Shown: positions 7,239 through 16,639, counted from the first letter of the stretch. The stretch: 64,000 nucleotides of DNA from Promethearchaeota archaeon (GCA_029838195.1 JALGVJ010000001.1:227107-291106), one strand, 5' to 3'. Made by a program: numbers and translations. The notes: generated from the letters alone by a model not told the origin.

Positions 7239-8984
7239 CTAAAACACTTTATCAAGTTCTTCCTCTGAAACGTTGAAAACTTCATTCGTGGGTGGTAAAG
7301 GCTCCAAAACCATGAATTCAGGAAGTCTATCATGAGCCTTGGTAAAGCCTGCTGCTTTATTGAAATTTAATTCGGTATCCAGAATCTGTTGTCCAATTTT
7401 TGCAACATCTTCCACCTTAAGATCAGTTCCATATACTCCATTTATTGATTCTACAACGCCTTCTAAACCTGATGGGATATCAAGAATTGCAAAGGCGATA
7501 AACAAACAATAACCTGAAGCATCAACGGCAGCGGTTGCAAGTTGTAGATTACGAGATAAATCTGATTTCTTTACATCCCGGGGATCAGCAGTCCCTCCCA
7601 CGCCCATGATTTCAGTGGCTATACAATATCCAGCAGTGTGGTCCGCTCCCATTGGCGTAGTGGCGTAGGTAACACCGATACCTTTAATTGCACGCGGGTC
7701 GTAAGCTGGAATACCTTGTCCTTTGACGGTAGGAACTCTCCAAACACCATAAGCTCGTGCCGTGTATTCTGTACCGTTTGCGATGATTCTCCCTAAGGGC
7801 GTTTTGTTTCGAACTTCTTCTAATAGTTCAATGGCTTTCTGTCCATCTCCAAAATCAAGAACGCCGCCTTCCATGGCAACGGCTATAGTATCCCCGCATT
7901 CAATCGTATCCAGGCCTAAATCATTGCATTGTCGGTTTAGTTCACCTATGATATCTAGGTCATAGATTCCACAATTTGGTCCCAATGCCCAAGTTGATTC
8001 ATATTCTAAAACGCCTACGGGGTTTTCTCCGTTAGGGTCCACCCAAACTTCAGAGCATTGGATGACACAGCCCGGATGGCAGGCATGGGGTCTTTGGCCA
8101 GCTCCACCCCTTTTCTTGATTTCTTCAGCTTTTTTCTCACCGGATACCATGGCTGCTTGATCCGATTGACCGGCAGAGAAATTTTTTTGAGGCAATCCTC
8201 CAGCTTCATTAATGATGTTTATTAAGACATCCGTTCCATAGGAATTTAAAGCACCTCCGGGTTTAGTTACATCATGAGTAGTAAGAGCCTCTCTAAGTTT
8301 TCGAATTCCTTGATTAAATAATTCTTCATTTTTAATTTCCACGCCAGGAGCATCCGTATCATCCACAATGATAAATTTCAAGCCTCTTGAATACATGACA
8401 GCACCTAATCCGCCTCTTCCGGCATATCTGGAGGGCAAGCCATCTATATCATTAAAACACAATCCGGAGTTAGCACTTAATAGTTCTGCTGCTATTCCTA
8501 CACCACAGATTCCTACATTCTTGCCAAACTCGTTGTAAAGATCTTTATAGGCCTCGTAAAGTCCTTTTCCGAGCCATTTATTAGCATTTAGTAATTCTGC
8601 TCCATCCTTGTTAATTTTTAACAGGTATTTATCATTATCCTCTGCCTTACCTTCCACTACGATCGCAGCAATTCGCAAGCGAGCTACTTTTTGACCGAAA
8701 GACGTTCCTGCGTTGGCTTCTTTAATTCCGCCAGTCAAGGGCGATTTTCCTCCAACAGAAATTCTACCCGAGCTTGGAGCTTTAGTTCCGGTGACCAAGC
8801 CAGGTGCTAAAACCACTTTATTAGAGGGTCCTAGGGGGTGGCACGTAGGGGGTACCTCTTTGGCAACGATAGTGGAGGTAAGCCCTCTTCCACCTAAAGC
8901 ATAGTATTCTTCGGGCAGATCTTCAAATTTGATGGAACGATCTGTCATATTTACTCTTAAAATTTTTCTTGGCAATAATTTCAC
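7239..8984 (-). CDS. aor: Tungsten-containing aldehyde:ferredoxin oxidoreductase
   Basis: A 581-residue cytoplasmic enzyme oxidising aldehydes to carboxylic acids with ferredoxin as acceptor. The N-terminal domain has the pterin-binding features GGRGLT (31-36), APSSGRISVGGKSP and AGRGGLGAVMYSRG. The four Fe-S ligands are seen as C302-x3-C306-x3-C310 (CHPGCVIQC) and C493 (ASGYCLF). DLDIIGELNRQCNDLGLDTIE-type helices and the HTAGY segment match the family. Length is close to the normal 600. It heads a two-gene operon with the MoaD-like protein. In peptide-fermenting archaea it works after keto acid:ferredoxin oxidoreductases such as the IOR encoded at 21-24 kb. It could equally be one of the substrate-specific AOR paralogues. 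Confidence 0.92.
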   Translation of the reverse strand: MKLLPRKILRVNMTDRSIKFEDLPEEYYALGGRGLTSTIVAKEVPPTCHPLGPSNKVVLAPGLVTGTKAPSSGRISVGGKSPLTGGIKEANAGTSFGQKVARLRIAAIVVEGKAEDNDKYLLKINKDGAELLNANKWLGKGLYEAYKDLYNEFGKNVGICGVGIAAELLSANSGLCFNDIDGLPSRYAGRGGLGAVMYSRGLKFIIVDDTDAPGVEIKNEELFNQGIRKLREALTTHDVTKPGGALNSYGTDVLINIINEAGGLPQKNFSAGQSDQAAMVSGEKKAEEIKKRGGAGQRPHACHPGCVIQCSEVWVDPNGENPVGVLEYESTWALGPNCGIYDLDIIGELNRQCNDLGLDTIECGDTIAVAMEGGVLDFGDGQKAIELLEEVRNKTPLGRIIANGTEYTARAYGVWRVPTVKGQGIPAYDPRAIKGIGVTYATTPMGADHTAGYCIATEIMGVGGTADPRDVKKSDLSRNLQLATAAVDASGYCLFIAFAILDIPSGLEGVVESINGVYGTDLKVEDVAKIGQQILDTELNFNKAAGFTKAHDRLPEFMVLEPLPPTNEVFNVSEEELDKVF

Positions 8985-9278
8985 CTTTTTTTTGTTGTAT
9001 TAATAATATTATCAGCGTTTTATTTAAATTTATGTTTTTAGCGTCATGTATGCATTGATATAACGCATGGAGAAGACGATAGGAATTAGTAAATCTCTCT
9101 CAATTAAAAAGAAATGGCAAAACTTCATGGTAAAGGATGGTGGAAGCATCTTGAGCTCGTATTGAGAGAAATTTTTCGCTTTTACAAAAATAATATAAAT
9201 TGTACTTTGATTACATGATACCATGAATCTCTTTTAGGATTTATCCTGCATTATATTCTCGTAGAATATCTATAAGGA

Positions 9279-10466
9279 TCAGCGTTTAAATTTGAAGAGA
9301 ATGATGAGAGTGGAAATAATGGGAAAAATGATCATCAAGGAGATGCCAAAATAATAATCTGGGTTAATGGTTAATAACAAGGTAAAGAGCAATCCCCCTG
9401 AAAAACCTCCTAAAAAGAAGCTTGAATTTACATAGCCAATGTATTTTCCCTTGTTTTTAGGCGTGGTATGCTTGGAAATATAAAGATAAATGGCGGAATA
9501 AAACATGCTGTAGCTTAAAGCTATGAGGATTTGAGATATGAAAAAGCCAAAAAAAGTGGTAGAAAAGAAATATCCAATTAATACGAAAATGCTTAACACG
9601 TATCCCACCACCATGAACGCTTTTTCATTCTTGTCATTAATTAGGTTTCCGAAAATAATGATGAGAAAAAACTGTAGTAAAGGATTAATTCCCATTAAAA
9701 ATCCAATTTGGACGTCATTGTTAAGATATAATGCCATGATGATTGCAAGGATGGATAAAACGGGACGGATTCCAAAATGCCGGAAAAAAAGGGAATAATA
9801 TACGGATTTTGAGATATTATTGCCGGAATTTTCATTCATATCCATGATTCCATGATTTTTAGAGTTCTCGCTTGAGTTTTTTGTTTCTTCGATTCTATTT
9901 AAAATAATAAAGCGATTTTCTCGGGCAAAAAACACCAAGATCATGCTGATAATGTTAAAAATCAAAAAAAAATAGAAAACATGTTCTATACCATTAATTT
10001 CCACGAAAATTCCGCATAATTGAGCTCCTGCAAACCATCCTAATGCTCCTGTTGCATTAAGATAGGAAATCATTTTTTGATCATTTTCTACCAATTCTTG
10101 AAACAAGACTAAAATTAGGCCAAAACAAGCCGAGAAAAATCCATGGGCAAACAGGGCAATGATAATCATGATTAGCGTTCGATGGAATAACAGCCATGAA
10201 AATAAGATGGTATCGCCAATTGCTCCGAAAATGAAAATATAGTATCGATTTTGAATTTTATCGCTATAATTTCCGACAAGCGGGGGAAAAACAAAATTAG
10301 TAAATGCCATGATAGTTGAAACTAGTTGGATTATTGATTTTTCAATTCCCATGTAATAAAGATATCGTGGAAGATAGGTATAAAGAGCCATTCCAAGGAT
10401 GCCAGAAAAAAAAATAGATAAAAAAATGATGAATCCTGATTTTTTTGATAGAATCAATGTCCCCAA
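9279..10466 (-). CDS. Major facilitator superfamily transporter
   Basis: A 395-residue membrane protein with about twelve hydrophobic helices in two six-helix halves. The loop after helix 2 reads GNYSDKIQNRYY, corresponding to the G-x-x-(S/A)D-(R/K)-x-G-(R/K)(R/K) signature of the superfamily. The central loop (about 183-213) is polar and Asn/Ser-rich. Substrate is not predictable; an export or nucleoside-like MFS group is possible. It is transcribed in the same direction as the CocE-type hydrolase upstream, but about 170 bases separate them. A palindrome-like AGGAT-TT-ATCCT at 9236-9247 lies just after the gene end. Confidence 0.82.
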   Translation of the reverse strand: MGTLILSKKSGFIIFLSIFFSGILGMALYTYLPRYLYYMGIEKSIIQLVSTIMAFTNFVFPPLVGNYSDKIQNRYYIFIFGAIGDTILFSWLLFHRTLIMIIIALFAHGFFSACFGLILVLFQELVENDQKMISYLNATGALGWFAGAQLCGIFVEINGIEHVFYFFLIFNIISMILVFFARENRFIILNRIEETKNSSENSKNHGIMDMNENSGNNISKSVYYSLFFRHFGIRPVLSILAIIMALYLNNDVQIGFLMGINPLLQFFLIIIFGNLINDKNEKAFMVVGYVLSIFVLIGYFFSTTFFGFFISQILIALSYSMFYSAIYLYISKHTTPKNKGKYIGYVNSSFFLGGFSGGLLFTLLLTINPDYYFGISLMIIFPIISTLIILFKFKR

Positions 10467-10616
10467 ATTTCCGTGATGTAGTAGAGGTCTATTAAATGTT
10501 AAAATCTAATGCCTTGGAGTAAAAAATGATAAAAGCCTCTTAATTTTTATGGAAAAGTACTCTCTTACGTCATGATTAAAATGTCATGAGGATTACACGC
10601 TAATGATTTTTCATCG

Positions 10617-10638
10617 GGAATTGATAATTCCTTTTTTT
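10617..10638 (+). terminator. Hairpin followed by T7 between two minus-strand genes
   Basis: GGAATT-GAT-AATTCC followed directly by seven T residues looks like an intrinsic terminator in plus-strand orientation, although both flanking genes are on the minus strand. It may stop antisense transcription, or be chance. Confidence 0.3.
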
Positions 10639-12670
10639 ATTTATTCGATTTTGAATAAACAGGCATGATCAAGTAGCTGGGGTGATTTTTATCATGATAA
10701 ATCTTTTGGACAGCTTTCATATACTCGAATGGCTTTCCTTTTCCCCCTAAATTTGAATTAATGTCAAATCTAGGAAAATTGCTGGAAGTTATTTCTAATC
10801 GAATTCGATGTCCTTTTCGAAAAAGATTAGAGGTATTACCAAGCTCAATTGTATATTTAATAATCTCGTCGGGATTAATGAGAGAAGGGGCTGAAATACC
10901 GTTTCTAAAGCGAGCTCTAATTCCAGCGTCTAAAATATTATAAGCTTTCCCATTAGGAAATACATCCACTAGTTTCACCATGAAATCCGTGTCTTGAGCT
11001 GAAGAAGCTGCGAACAAGACCATTTTCACGAGCCCAGTGATTTCTATTCCTTTTTGTAAAACATTTGAAGTATACACGAGCACGTCTAAACGCTGTTCTG
11101 CATCTTTTTGGTCATGGCTTCCTTTTAAAATATCTAAATTCCTGCCTCCCCGAGTAATAACGGGGTTCATGGGATCAAATTCATACTGGTCAGGTGGTTC
11201 TTCTTTAGGATATTTAGGACTTAATTTTCCATGGACCTTCATGCTATTAGCATCACCATCGGAATGAAGATATAATTTTCGGTATCTTATTTCTTTAGGA
11301 GGCCAATAATCCGTATATCTCCAGAGATTTCTCCCCATGACCCAATATTTAATTGGAGGTTTATCTATATCGGTAAAAGTGGATCGTTTTTCTTTCAACC
11401 AGTAATCAAACCATTGCTTGTTTAAAAACAGCTTGTAAAACATTAACATTCCCGCATTAAATAACGTGCTTTCTGGGTGTCCGCTTTCAGCATGAGCCCA
11501 AGGGCCTATTACCATTTTAGAGTGTTTTTTTACAAAATCATTTGCATTTTTTTGAAGTTCCAAGAAATCTTTTAATTGATGTTCTAAAAACATGTCTTGC
11601 CAGCCAGCAAGCATGAAAACTGGTTGCTCTACATGTTCAACGGCATAGTCTAATAAGCCTAACATTCGTTCCGTGTCTTTTTCAATTTTCTGATGAAATA
11701 AGAAATCATTCAAGAATTTAAAAAACAACGAGAAGTTCCGTTTCTTGAAATTAACGTGGTTATTGAGGTAATGTTCCGCTATTTTCCGTTTTACTTTATC
11801 AAGATTTAAATCTTTAAAATCAGAAAATTTAAGAATGGAAGATTGCTTTTCTAAAGGATCATTATATAGAGCTGTGGTCGGATTCAAATATCTTTCTTGA
11901 ATTTCTCTCGGCAAGAGATCTACCGGCGGTTTTTCACGATTTACCGTGATATTTAATAATATCCGATACATTGCTGTTGTTAATGAATGAATGTTTAATC
12001 CTCCAGACGAGTTCCAGAGATTCAATGTAGAGCAAATCGCCGGAGAAATGCAAGTAAGGATTCCCTCATTCTTAAATGAAACACATAACTGAGTTAATCC
12101 GAAATAGCTCCCTCCATTCATTCCTATTTTTCCATTGTACCAAAATTGTTTTTTGATCCACTGAAGAGTTTCTAGTCCATCGCTTCTATCTGCTAAAAGG
12201 TAAAAATTGAACCCTTCAGAATGAGCACATCCTCGAACATCTTGCAATACAACCGCAAACCCGTGGATGGCATAAAAGTGAGCTAAATAACTAAAAGAAT
12301 CTTTCCAATACGGTAATCGGATGAGCATGGTTGGACATTTACTTCGTTTTTTGTACACTTTTTTAGGCAAATACACATCTGTTGCTAATTTCGTGCCATC
12401 GCTCATTTCTAACATGTATTCGGGAAAACGTTTTACTCCTTTAAATGAAAATCCAGAATCGAGGATCAAGCTCAAGATTCTTACAAATGGCAGAACACCA
12501 TTTCTCATTATCCGCTCTAGGAGGCGTCGGAAAAAAGGAGGGAGATTATCTCTTTTAGGAATTTGTAAATAAGAAAAACTAGTCACGTAATGATCTACAT
12601 TCATGAAAAATAAAAATTGTTCATCTATAAAAAGGGACATTAAATTTCTAAAAACAAATAATCGTGTCAA
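10637..12670 (-). CDS. CocE/NonD family hydrolase (peptidase S15-like)
   Basis: A 677-residue alpha/beta hydrolase related to cocaine esterase, alpha-amino-acid esterases and X-Pro dipeptidyl peptidase. From residue 85 the pattern is typical: MSDGTKLATDVYLPK, QDVRGCAHSEG, nucleophile Ser188 in GGSYFG, Asp359 in GWQDMF and His393 in GPWAHAESGH, followed by the C-terminal jelly-roll (about 425-665) with YWVMG-x-NLWR. No signal peptide is clear, although the first 80 residues are unusual for the family and partly hydrophobic, so the true start could be later, for example Met86. Likely cleaves esters or amides of acylated amino acids or peptides. Confidence 0.85.
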   Translation of the reverse strand: MTRLFVFRNLMSLFIDEQFLFFMNVDHYVTSFSYLQIPKRDNLPPFFRRLLERIMRNGVLPFVRILSLILDSGFSFKGVKRFPEYMLEMSDGTKLATDVYLPKKVYKKRSKCPTMLIRLPYWKDSFSYLAHFYAIHGFAVVLQDVRGCAHSEGFNFYLLADRSDGLETLQWIKKQFWYNGKIGMNGGSYFGLTQLCVSFKNEGILTCISPAICSTLNLWNSSGGLNIHSLTTAMYRILLNITVNREKPPVDLLPREIQERYLNPTTALYNDPLEKQSSILKFSDFKDLNLDKVKRKIAEHYLNNHVNFKKRNFSLFFKFLNDFLFHQKIEKDTERMLGLLDYAVEHVEQPVFMLAGWQDMFLEHQLKDFLELQKNANDFVKKHSKMVIGPWAHAESGHPESTLFNAGMLMFYKLFLNKQWFDYWLKEKRSTFTDIDKPPIKYWVMGRNLWRYTDYWPPKEIRYRKLYLHSDGDANSMKVHGKLSPKYPKEEPPDQYEFDPMNPVITRGGRNLDILKGSHDQKDAEQRLDVLVYTSNVLQKGIEITGLVKMVLFAASSAQDTDFMVKLVDVFPNGKAYNILDAGIRARFRNGISAPSLINPDEIIKYTIELGNTSNLFRKGHRIRLEITSSNFPRFDINSNLGGKGKPFEYMKAVQKIYHDKNHPSYLIMPVYSKSNK

Positions 12671-13035
12671 AAAATCTGCTCTACCGCTTCATGCTTGACT
12701 CCTAAATTATAAATAAATTAGAATCGTGATTGAAATCAATACATGAAGATTTTTTAAAAACGATAGAAAGAAGAAATATTGTTTTATAATCTTCTTAAAA
12801 AGAATTTTTATTCATGAGAATTGATAATAATTATCAAAAAGTAACATTTAATTAAACAATATTTAATACAAAAATCAATAAAACATAAAATTAAATTATC
12901 TTTTTAGAAAAAAATAATCGATTTTCATAATTATTCATTTCAAAATAAGTCATGGTTTTAATAGGAGTAATTCTATTTTTATCATATAATTTTTTACTCA
13001 TTGACTTGCGATAGTGAATAAGAATTCCAATTGAT
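12671..13035. other. Divergent intergenic region with a 17-bp palindrome
   Basis: About 365 very AT-rich bases between the hydrolase (minus) and the small GTPase (plus); it must hold both promoters. The only distinct structure is the perfect palindrome described separately. Confidence 0.5.
12821..12837. promoter_or_regulatory. 17-bp perfect palindrome, possible operator
   Basis: TTGATAAT-A-ATTATCAA is an exact inverted repeat of 8-bp arms with one central base, in the divergent promoter region of the hydrolase and GTPase genes. The shape suits a dimeric winged-helix regulator. The regulator is unknown. Confidence 0.45.
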
Positions 13036-13566
13036 TTGTCTTTTAAACTCTGCGTGTTCGGGGCTAAGGGTTCTGGGAAATCGGCGATAATTTATAAACT
13101 CATATCAGCAAAATTAAAAACACAAATGGAGCTTGGAAGAACATTGGGGGCGGATATTATTTTGAAACAAATCACGCGAGTGGGAAAAAAAATTCTATTA
13201 CAAATTTGGGATATTATTGGAGAGAAGCAATTTAGAATGATGCTTCCAATTTATTCGAGGGGAGCGGCAGGAGCTATTTTAGTATTTGATATGAGTAGAG
13301 AAGAAAGTATAGATGAATCTAAAGAATGGCTTGAACTTTTCAAATCAGGTCAGGAAACGATACAACCACGCATTCCTATAATCTTAGCAGGAAACAAGGC
13401 AGATCTCGTGGAAAATAGAAGCCTGATTTATCAGAGAGCTAAAAAATTAGTTATTGATCATGATCTTATAGAATACATGGAAGTTTCAGCGAAAACAGGA
13501 GAAAATATTCAAGAATTATTCACTACATTGATTGATACTATTTTAATCGAAAGGGGGTTTTATTAG
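13036..13566 (+). CDS. Ras-like small GTPase with Glu at the catalytic Gln position
   Basis: A 176-residue Ras-superfamily GTPase: P-loop GAKGSGKS (9-16), switch I Thr36, switch II W58-D59-I-I-G62, G4 NKAD (120-123) and G5 SAK (151-153). The residue after the DxxG glycine, Gln61 in Ras, is Glu63 here, which should lower intrinsic hydrolysis or make it depend on a partner. There is no C-terminal Cys for lipid attachment. The start is TTG; the only in-frame alternative after the upstream stop is ATT. Its stop codon overlaps the stop codon of the converging 7TM-longin gene by two bases, an intimate tail-to-tail arrangement that supports a functional link. Confidence 0.88.
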   Translation: MSFKLCVFGAKGSGKSAIIYKLISAKLKTQMELGRTLGADIILKQITRVGKKILLQIWDIIGEKQFRMMLPIYSRGAAGAILVFDMSREESIDESKEWLELFKSGQETIQPRIPIILAGNKADLVENRSLIYQRAKKLVIDHDLIEYMEVSAKTGENIQELFTTLIDTILIERGFY

Positions 13567-14666
13567 AAAAAAATCTCTTCAATTAGATGTTCCATGGGGG
13601 AGAATGCGTTTAAATTTCCCTTCCAATCCTCTAAAATGGGTGAAAAAAGTTCTTCAATTCTGCTGGTTAATTTATTGAGTAAAATTTGATAATGTTTTAA
13701 AAGCTCATCACAAATTAAAATGGAATATACATGAGTAGATGGCTGTACGATTATTATTTTCCCTTCTTTTTCGATAATTGAAAGTCCTTCAACTTGGGTG
13801 GCTTGTTCTAACATCATTTTTAGCATGATCAAGCTTCCAGAAAAAACATATTCGCCTGCGGATGTATCTATTCTTTTTCTGAAGTTTTTCTTATAAATTA
13901 ATAAACCCGATTTATGAATGATGAAGATACTTTCCAGCTTGTCTTGCCAAGCATATTCTGTTAAAGAAGGAACAGAAATAAAAAACCACGCAAGCAAGAT
14001 AAATCCAATTAATTGAATGATATCTCCATAAAAACGGTAAATCACGCCAAATGGGACGATTATATAAGGCGTGGTTAATAGAAAACCGATAATGATGATT
14101 AAAATTCCTAATGAAAACTTGAAAATCTCAAATTGTAAATTGATAATCCCCTTTTTAACTTGTAGTTTAGACCTCATGCTTATAAAATAGAGGATAAAAA
14201 AAATGATGAGTATTGACATGTAGAGATAACCGAAGATAAATCCAATGGATATATCTATTAAGATTATTATCATGTAAATAGGAAGAAATATTAAAGAGAT
14301 TCTGGTGAATAAATATCTTTTAAAATACACTTTTAGATTTTCCATTATCTTAAAAAATAAAATGATGCTGGCAACTTGAATCGACATCCCGATGGTAGAA
14401 AAAAGGTCATGAAAATAGGAAGATTGAACGTAAAAATCCGCAATAACGAAAAACATCCACATGAACGCATATCCCAAAAATAACCAAAAATACGCTTTTT
14501 CTTCTAACGATTTTAATTTCATTTTGTTTTTACCATGAAATCGTGTCCATAAAAAAAAAGATTGCTCGAAAAAGAGAAAGGTGATTAGATATTCCAAGAT
14601 TAAAAGAGGTTCTCTAAACATTCCGGTTATAGGAAAAAAATCTTGTGTGATCACGTGAACACCCAT
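13563..14666 (-). CDS. Seven-helix membrane protein with C-terminal longin/roadblock-like domain (second of pair)
   Basis: A 367-residue protein with seven hydrophobic segments (about 20-40, 58-80, 90-106, 118-140, 143-165, 182-200, 214-234) followed by a soluble domain (238-367). The soluble part begins LESIFIIHKSGLLIYKK and runs strand-strand-helix-strand-strand-helix (SGSLIMLKMMLEQA, SIIEKEGKIIIVQPS, SILICDELLKHY), the order of longin/roadblock-type domains that bind small GTPases. Its ATG directly follows the stop codon of a paralogous upstream gene (TAG-ATG), and its 3' end overlaps the stop of a Ras-like GTPase. A receptor or GTPase-anchoring role is inferred; no close named family is recognised. 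Confidence 0.72.
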   Translation of the reverse strand: MGVHVITQDFFPITGMFREPLLILEYLITFLFFEQSFFLWTRFHGKNKMKLKSLEEKAYFWLFLGYAFMWMFFVIADFYVQSSYFHDLFSTIGMSIQVASIILFFKIMENLKVYFKRYLFTRISLIFLPIYMIIILIDISIGFIFGYLYMSILIIFFILYFISMRSKLQVKKGIINLQFEIFKFSLGILIIIIGFLLTTPYIIVPFGVIYRFYGDIIQLIGFILLAWFFISVPSLTEYAWQDKLESIFIIHKSGLLIYKKNFRKRIDTSAGEYVFSGSLIMLKMMLEQATQVEGLSIIEKEGKIIIVQPSTHVYSILICDELLKHYQILLNKLTSRIEELFSPILEDWKGNLNAFSPMEHLIEEIFF

Positions 14667-15821
14667 CTAATAATTGGTCATAATTTTTTGTTTTATAACA
14701 GTATCGAAACTTGAAAATAGTTTTTGTTTAAATTCTTTTGATTGAGCAATCTTCATTAAAATAGGAGAATATAGCTTGATGAACTCCTCTTTTACTTGTT
14801 TGATTATATATCTCAAGCTGTTTAACTCTTTTTTAACAAAAAGGTAAAAGATTAAAAAATCAAAAGGCTTTTCAGCATGTTGGATTAAAATCAAGTATTT
14901 TTGGTGAGATATCTTATCTACGTTATCATTTGTAGATTCAGAGATAAAAGAGATGATGCTTTCCATTCCGATTAGTCCTCGTGAAAATAATATATTTGAT
15001 CCCTTCTCTTGTTCTTCCCATTGCTCATGGTTCGAAATAGGAATAAGATTAAAGTGATATTGATATAGAATTTCAAAATTCACCCTATTTACAACGTATA
15101 AACTGATAATATTCTCCTTCCAATCAAATTCTAAAAACATGGGAAATTTATAGGCGCCCAAGAAAAAAATTAAAAGTCCAATAATAAAAAGGGGTACGGA
15201 AATGATTTGAAGTAAATCAGTATAAGCACTCAATAATACATTGCTCGGCGTATAACCTCCTAAAAAATGAGATACAAATATTAATATGATGGCCCAAAAA
15301 ATAAGATTTAACCTTTTTCGAATATCTCCTGTAGTGAGCTGAGCTAACTTATTTTGAAATTTTAAAATAATGGAATAATAAAGTACTAACGTAATGCCGG
15401 CAATCGTGCTATACAATAAAGTTTCTATGGTCATGATTAGAGAACAAAAAATAGGAATCAATAAAAGGAATGATAATGCACGAATAAAATTAGTCCTTAT
15501 AATGGCATTAAATGCTTTAGAAGAAATAATCAGATAAAAAACCATAATCCCCGTATATAATAAAAGATATGTCGTTCGAACTAAGGGAGAAAATATCTTT
15601 GGATAATAAATTCTTAAAAAATATAAATTTAGAATACGAATCGTAAAACCTGTTAATGTGATTCCAAATATCAAGCCATACCCTAATAATAAATTATTAA
15701 ATTTAATTTTCTCATTTTTGTATTTGGCATGCAAATATAAGAAATAACCCGAAATCTGATATCCAATTACAATAGCAATGAACATGAGGGGTAAATAAAA
15801 TTCTCTAAAATAATTCGCCAT
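14667..15821 (-). CDS. Seven-helix membrane protein with C-terminal longin/roadblock-like domain (first of pair)
   Basis: A 384-residue protein with the same plan as its downstream neighbour: seven hydrophobic segments (about 9-30, 42-62, 82-101, 112-130, 133-152, 171-188, 202-224) and a cytoplasmic-type domain (232-384). The soluble domain starts FDWKENIISLYVVNR and includes LFSRGLIGMESIISFISES and KYLILIQHAEKPFDFLIF, then a helix ending in LYSPIL, matching the FSPIL of the second protein. The two look like distant tandem duplicates. They are translationally adjacent with no spacer, so equal amounts are expected, perhaps as a heterodimer. Function unknown; a link with the neighbouring GTPase is inferred from context. 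Confidence 0.7.
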   Translation of the reverse strand: MANYFREFYLPLMFIAIVIGYQISGYFLYLHAKYKNEKIKFNNLLLGYGLIFGITLTGFTIRILNLYFLRIYYPKIFSPLVRTTYLLLYTGIMVFYLIISSKAFNAIIRTNFIRALSFLLLIPIFCSLIMTIETLLYSTIAGITLVLYYSIILKFQNKLAQLTTGDIRKRLNLIFWAIILIFVSHFLGGYTPSNVLLSAYTDLLQIISVPLFIIGLLIFFLGAYKFPMFLEFDWKENIISLYVVNRVNFEILYQYHFNLIPISNHEQWEEQEKGSNILFSRGLIGMESIISFISESTNDNVDKISHQKYLILIQHAEKPFDFLIFYLFVKKELNSLRYIIKQVKEEFIKLYSPILMKIAQSKEFKQKLFSSFDTVIKQKIMTNY

Positions 15822-15967
15822 GGAACTCTTGCATTTTAGAGTTTATTTCGATATAAATTTAATTTTTTGTAATAAATAAATTTAAAATAACACGGCATAT
15901 AAATTCTTTTTTCAGTGCACATGGAATTCTCCCCCTAAAAAAATTGAATCTTGGGATAATTTCTCTC

Positions 15968-16639
15968 TCATTTTGGTTTTTTTCGAAAAATAGCAAAAAT
16001 AAAGCTAAAATTTTCTACAAGTTTCTTATTCTTCGTAAAGATCGGAAAAAATGATGAATAAATTGCAAGTTTGGTAAATCCATTAGAGATGGCTAATTTT
16101 TCAACCTCCTCTACTGACAGAATAGTTACATGGGTAGGATCCCAAGAAAAAAAAAGATTGTAGATAATTCTACTGAATTTATTGCTAATAGTTGGAATCT
16201 CGAAACAGAATAATCCATTATCGTTTAAATGTTCATGTATATTTTTAAGTGCCTTATTCACGTCATGAAGATGCTCTAGCACGGAAATAGCAGTAATGAC
16301 ATCGAATTTCTTAGAGTATGGAATCCCATTTTCCACGATATCTGCTTGCAAGCAAGCACATTTTACTCTATATTTAGAAACTTTTATTGCATGATGAGAA
16401 ATATCCATTCCGTGAACGTTAAAATCATTTTTAAGGATGTTCAAAAAATGCCCATAACCACATCCAATATCCAATAACGTTCTCTGACCCGATTCCACGT
16501 GCCGCAAGATGAATTTTCTATATTTTTCCGTACGCCAAGAATTAAGTCTGGTAAGCAAATCGTACCCACCAAATTGGGAAAAATGCGAATCTTCAAAATA
16601 TTCTCGTTCAAATACCTCTCTTGAATTCACCTTGCTCAC
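15968..16639 (-). CDS. Class I SAM-dependent methyltransferase
   Basis: A 223-residue Rossmann-fold methyltransferase. Motif I is LLDIGCGYGHFL (about 54-65), motif II has HGMDISHHAI, and VLEHLHDVNKALKNI follows as in UbiG-type enzymes. The methyl acceptor is unknown; small-molecule or glycan-linked methyltransferases share this form. The start is GTG with a second in-frame GTG three codons later; both precede the conserved region. It stands alone between the receptor pair and a tRNA gene on the same strand. Confidence 0.85.
   Translation of the reverse strand: MSKVNSREVFEREYFEDSHFSQFGGYDLLTRLNSWRTEKYRKFILRHVESGQRTLLDIGCGYGHFLNILKNDFNVHGMDISHHAIKVSKYRVKCACLQADIVENGIPYSKKFDVITAISVLEHLHDVNKALKNIHEHLNDNGLFCFEIPTISNKFSRIIYNLFFSWDPTHVTILSVEEVEKLAISNGFTKLAIYSSFFPIFTKNKKLVENFSFIFAIFRKKPK

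Noticed and set aside
9030..9224. 64-codon minus-strand frame upstream of the AOR gene
   Set aside because: No recognisable features; overlaps the promoter region expected for AOR.
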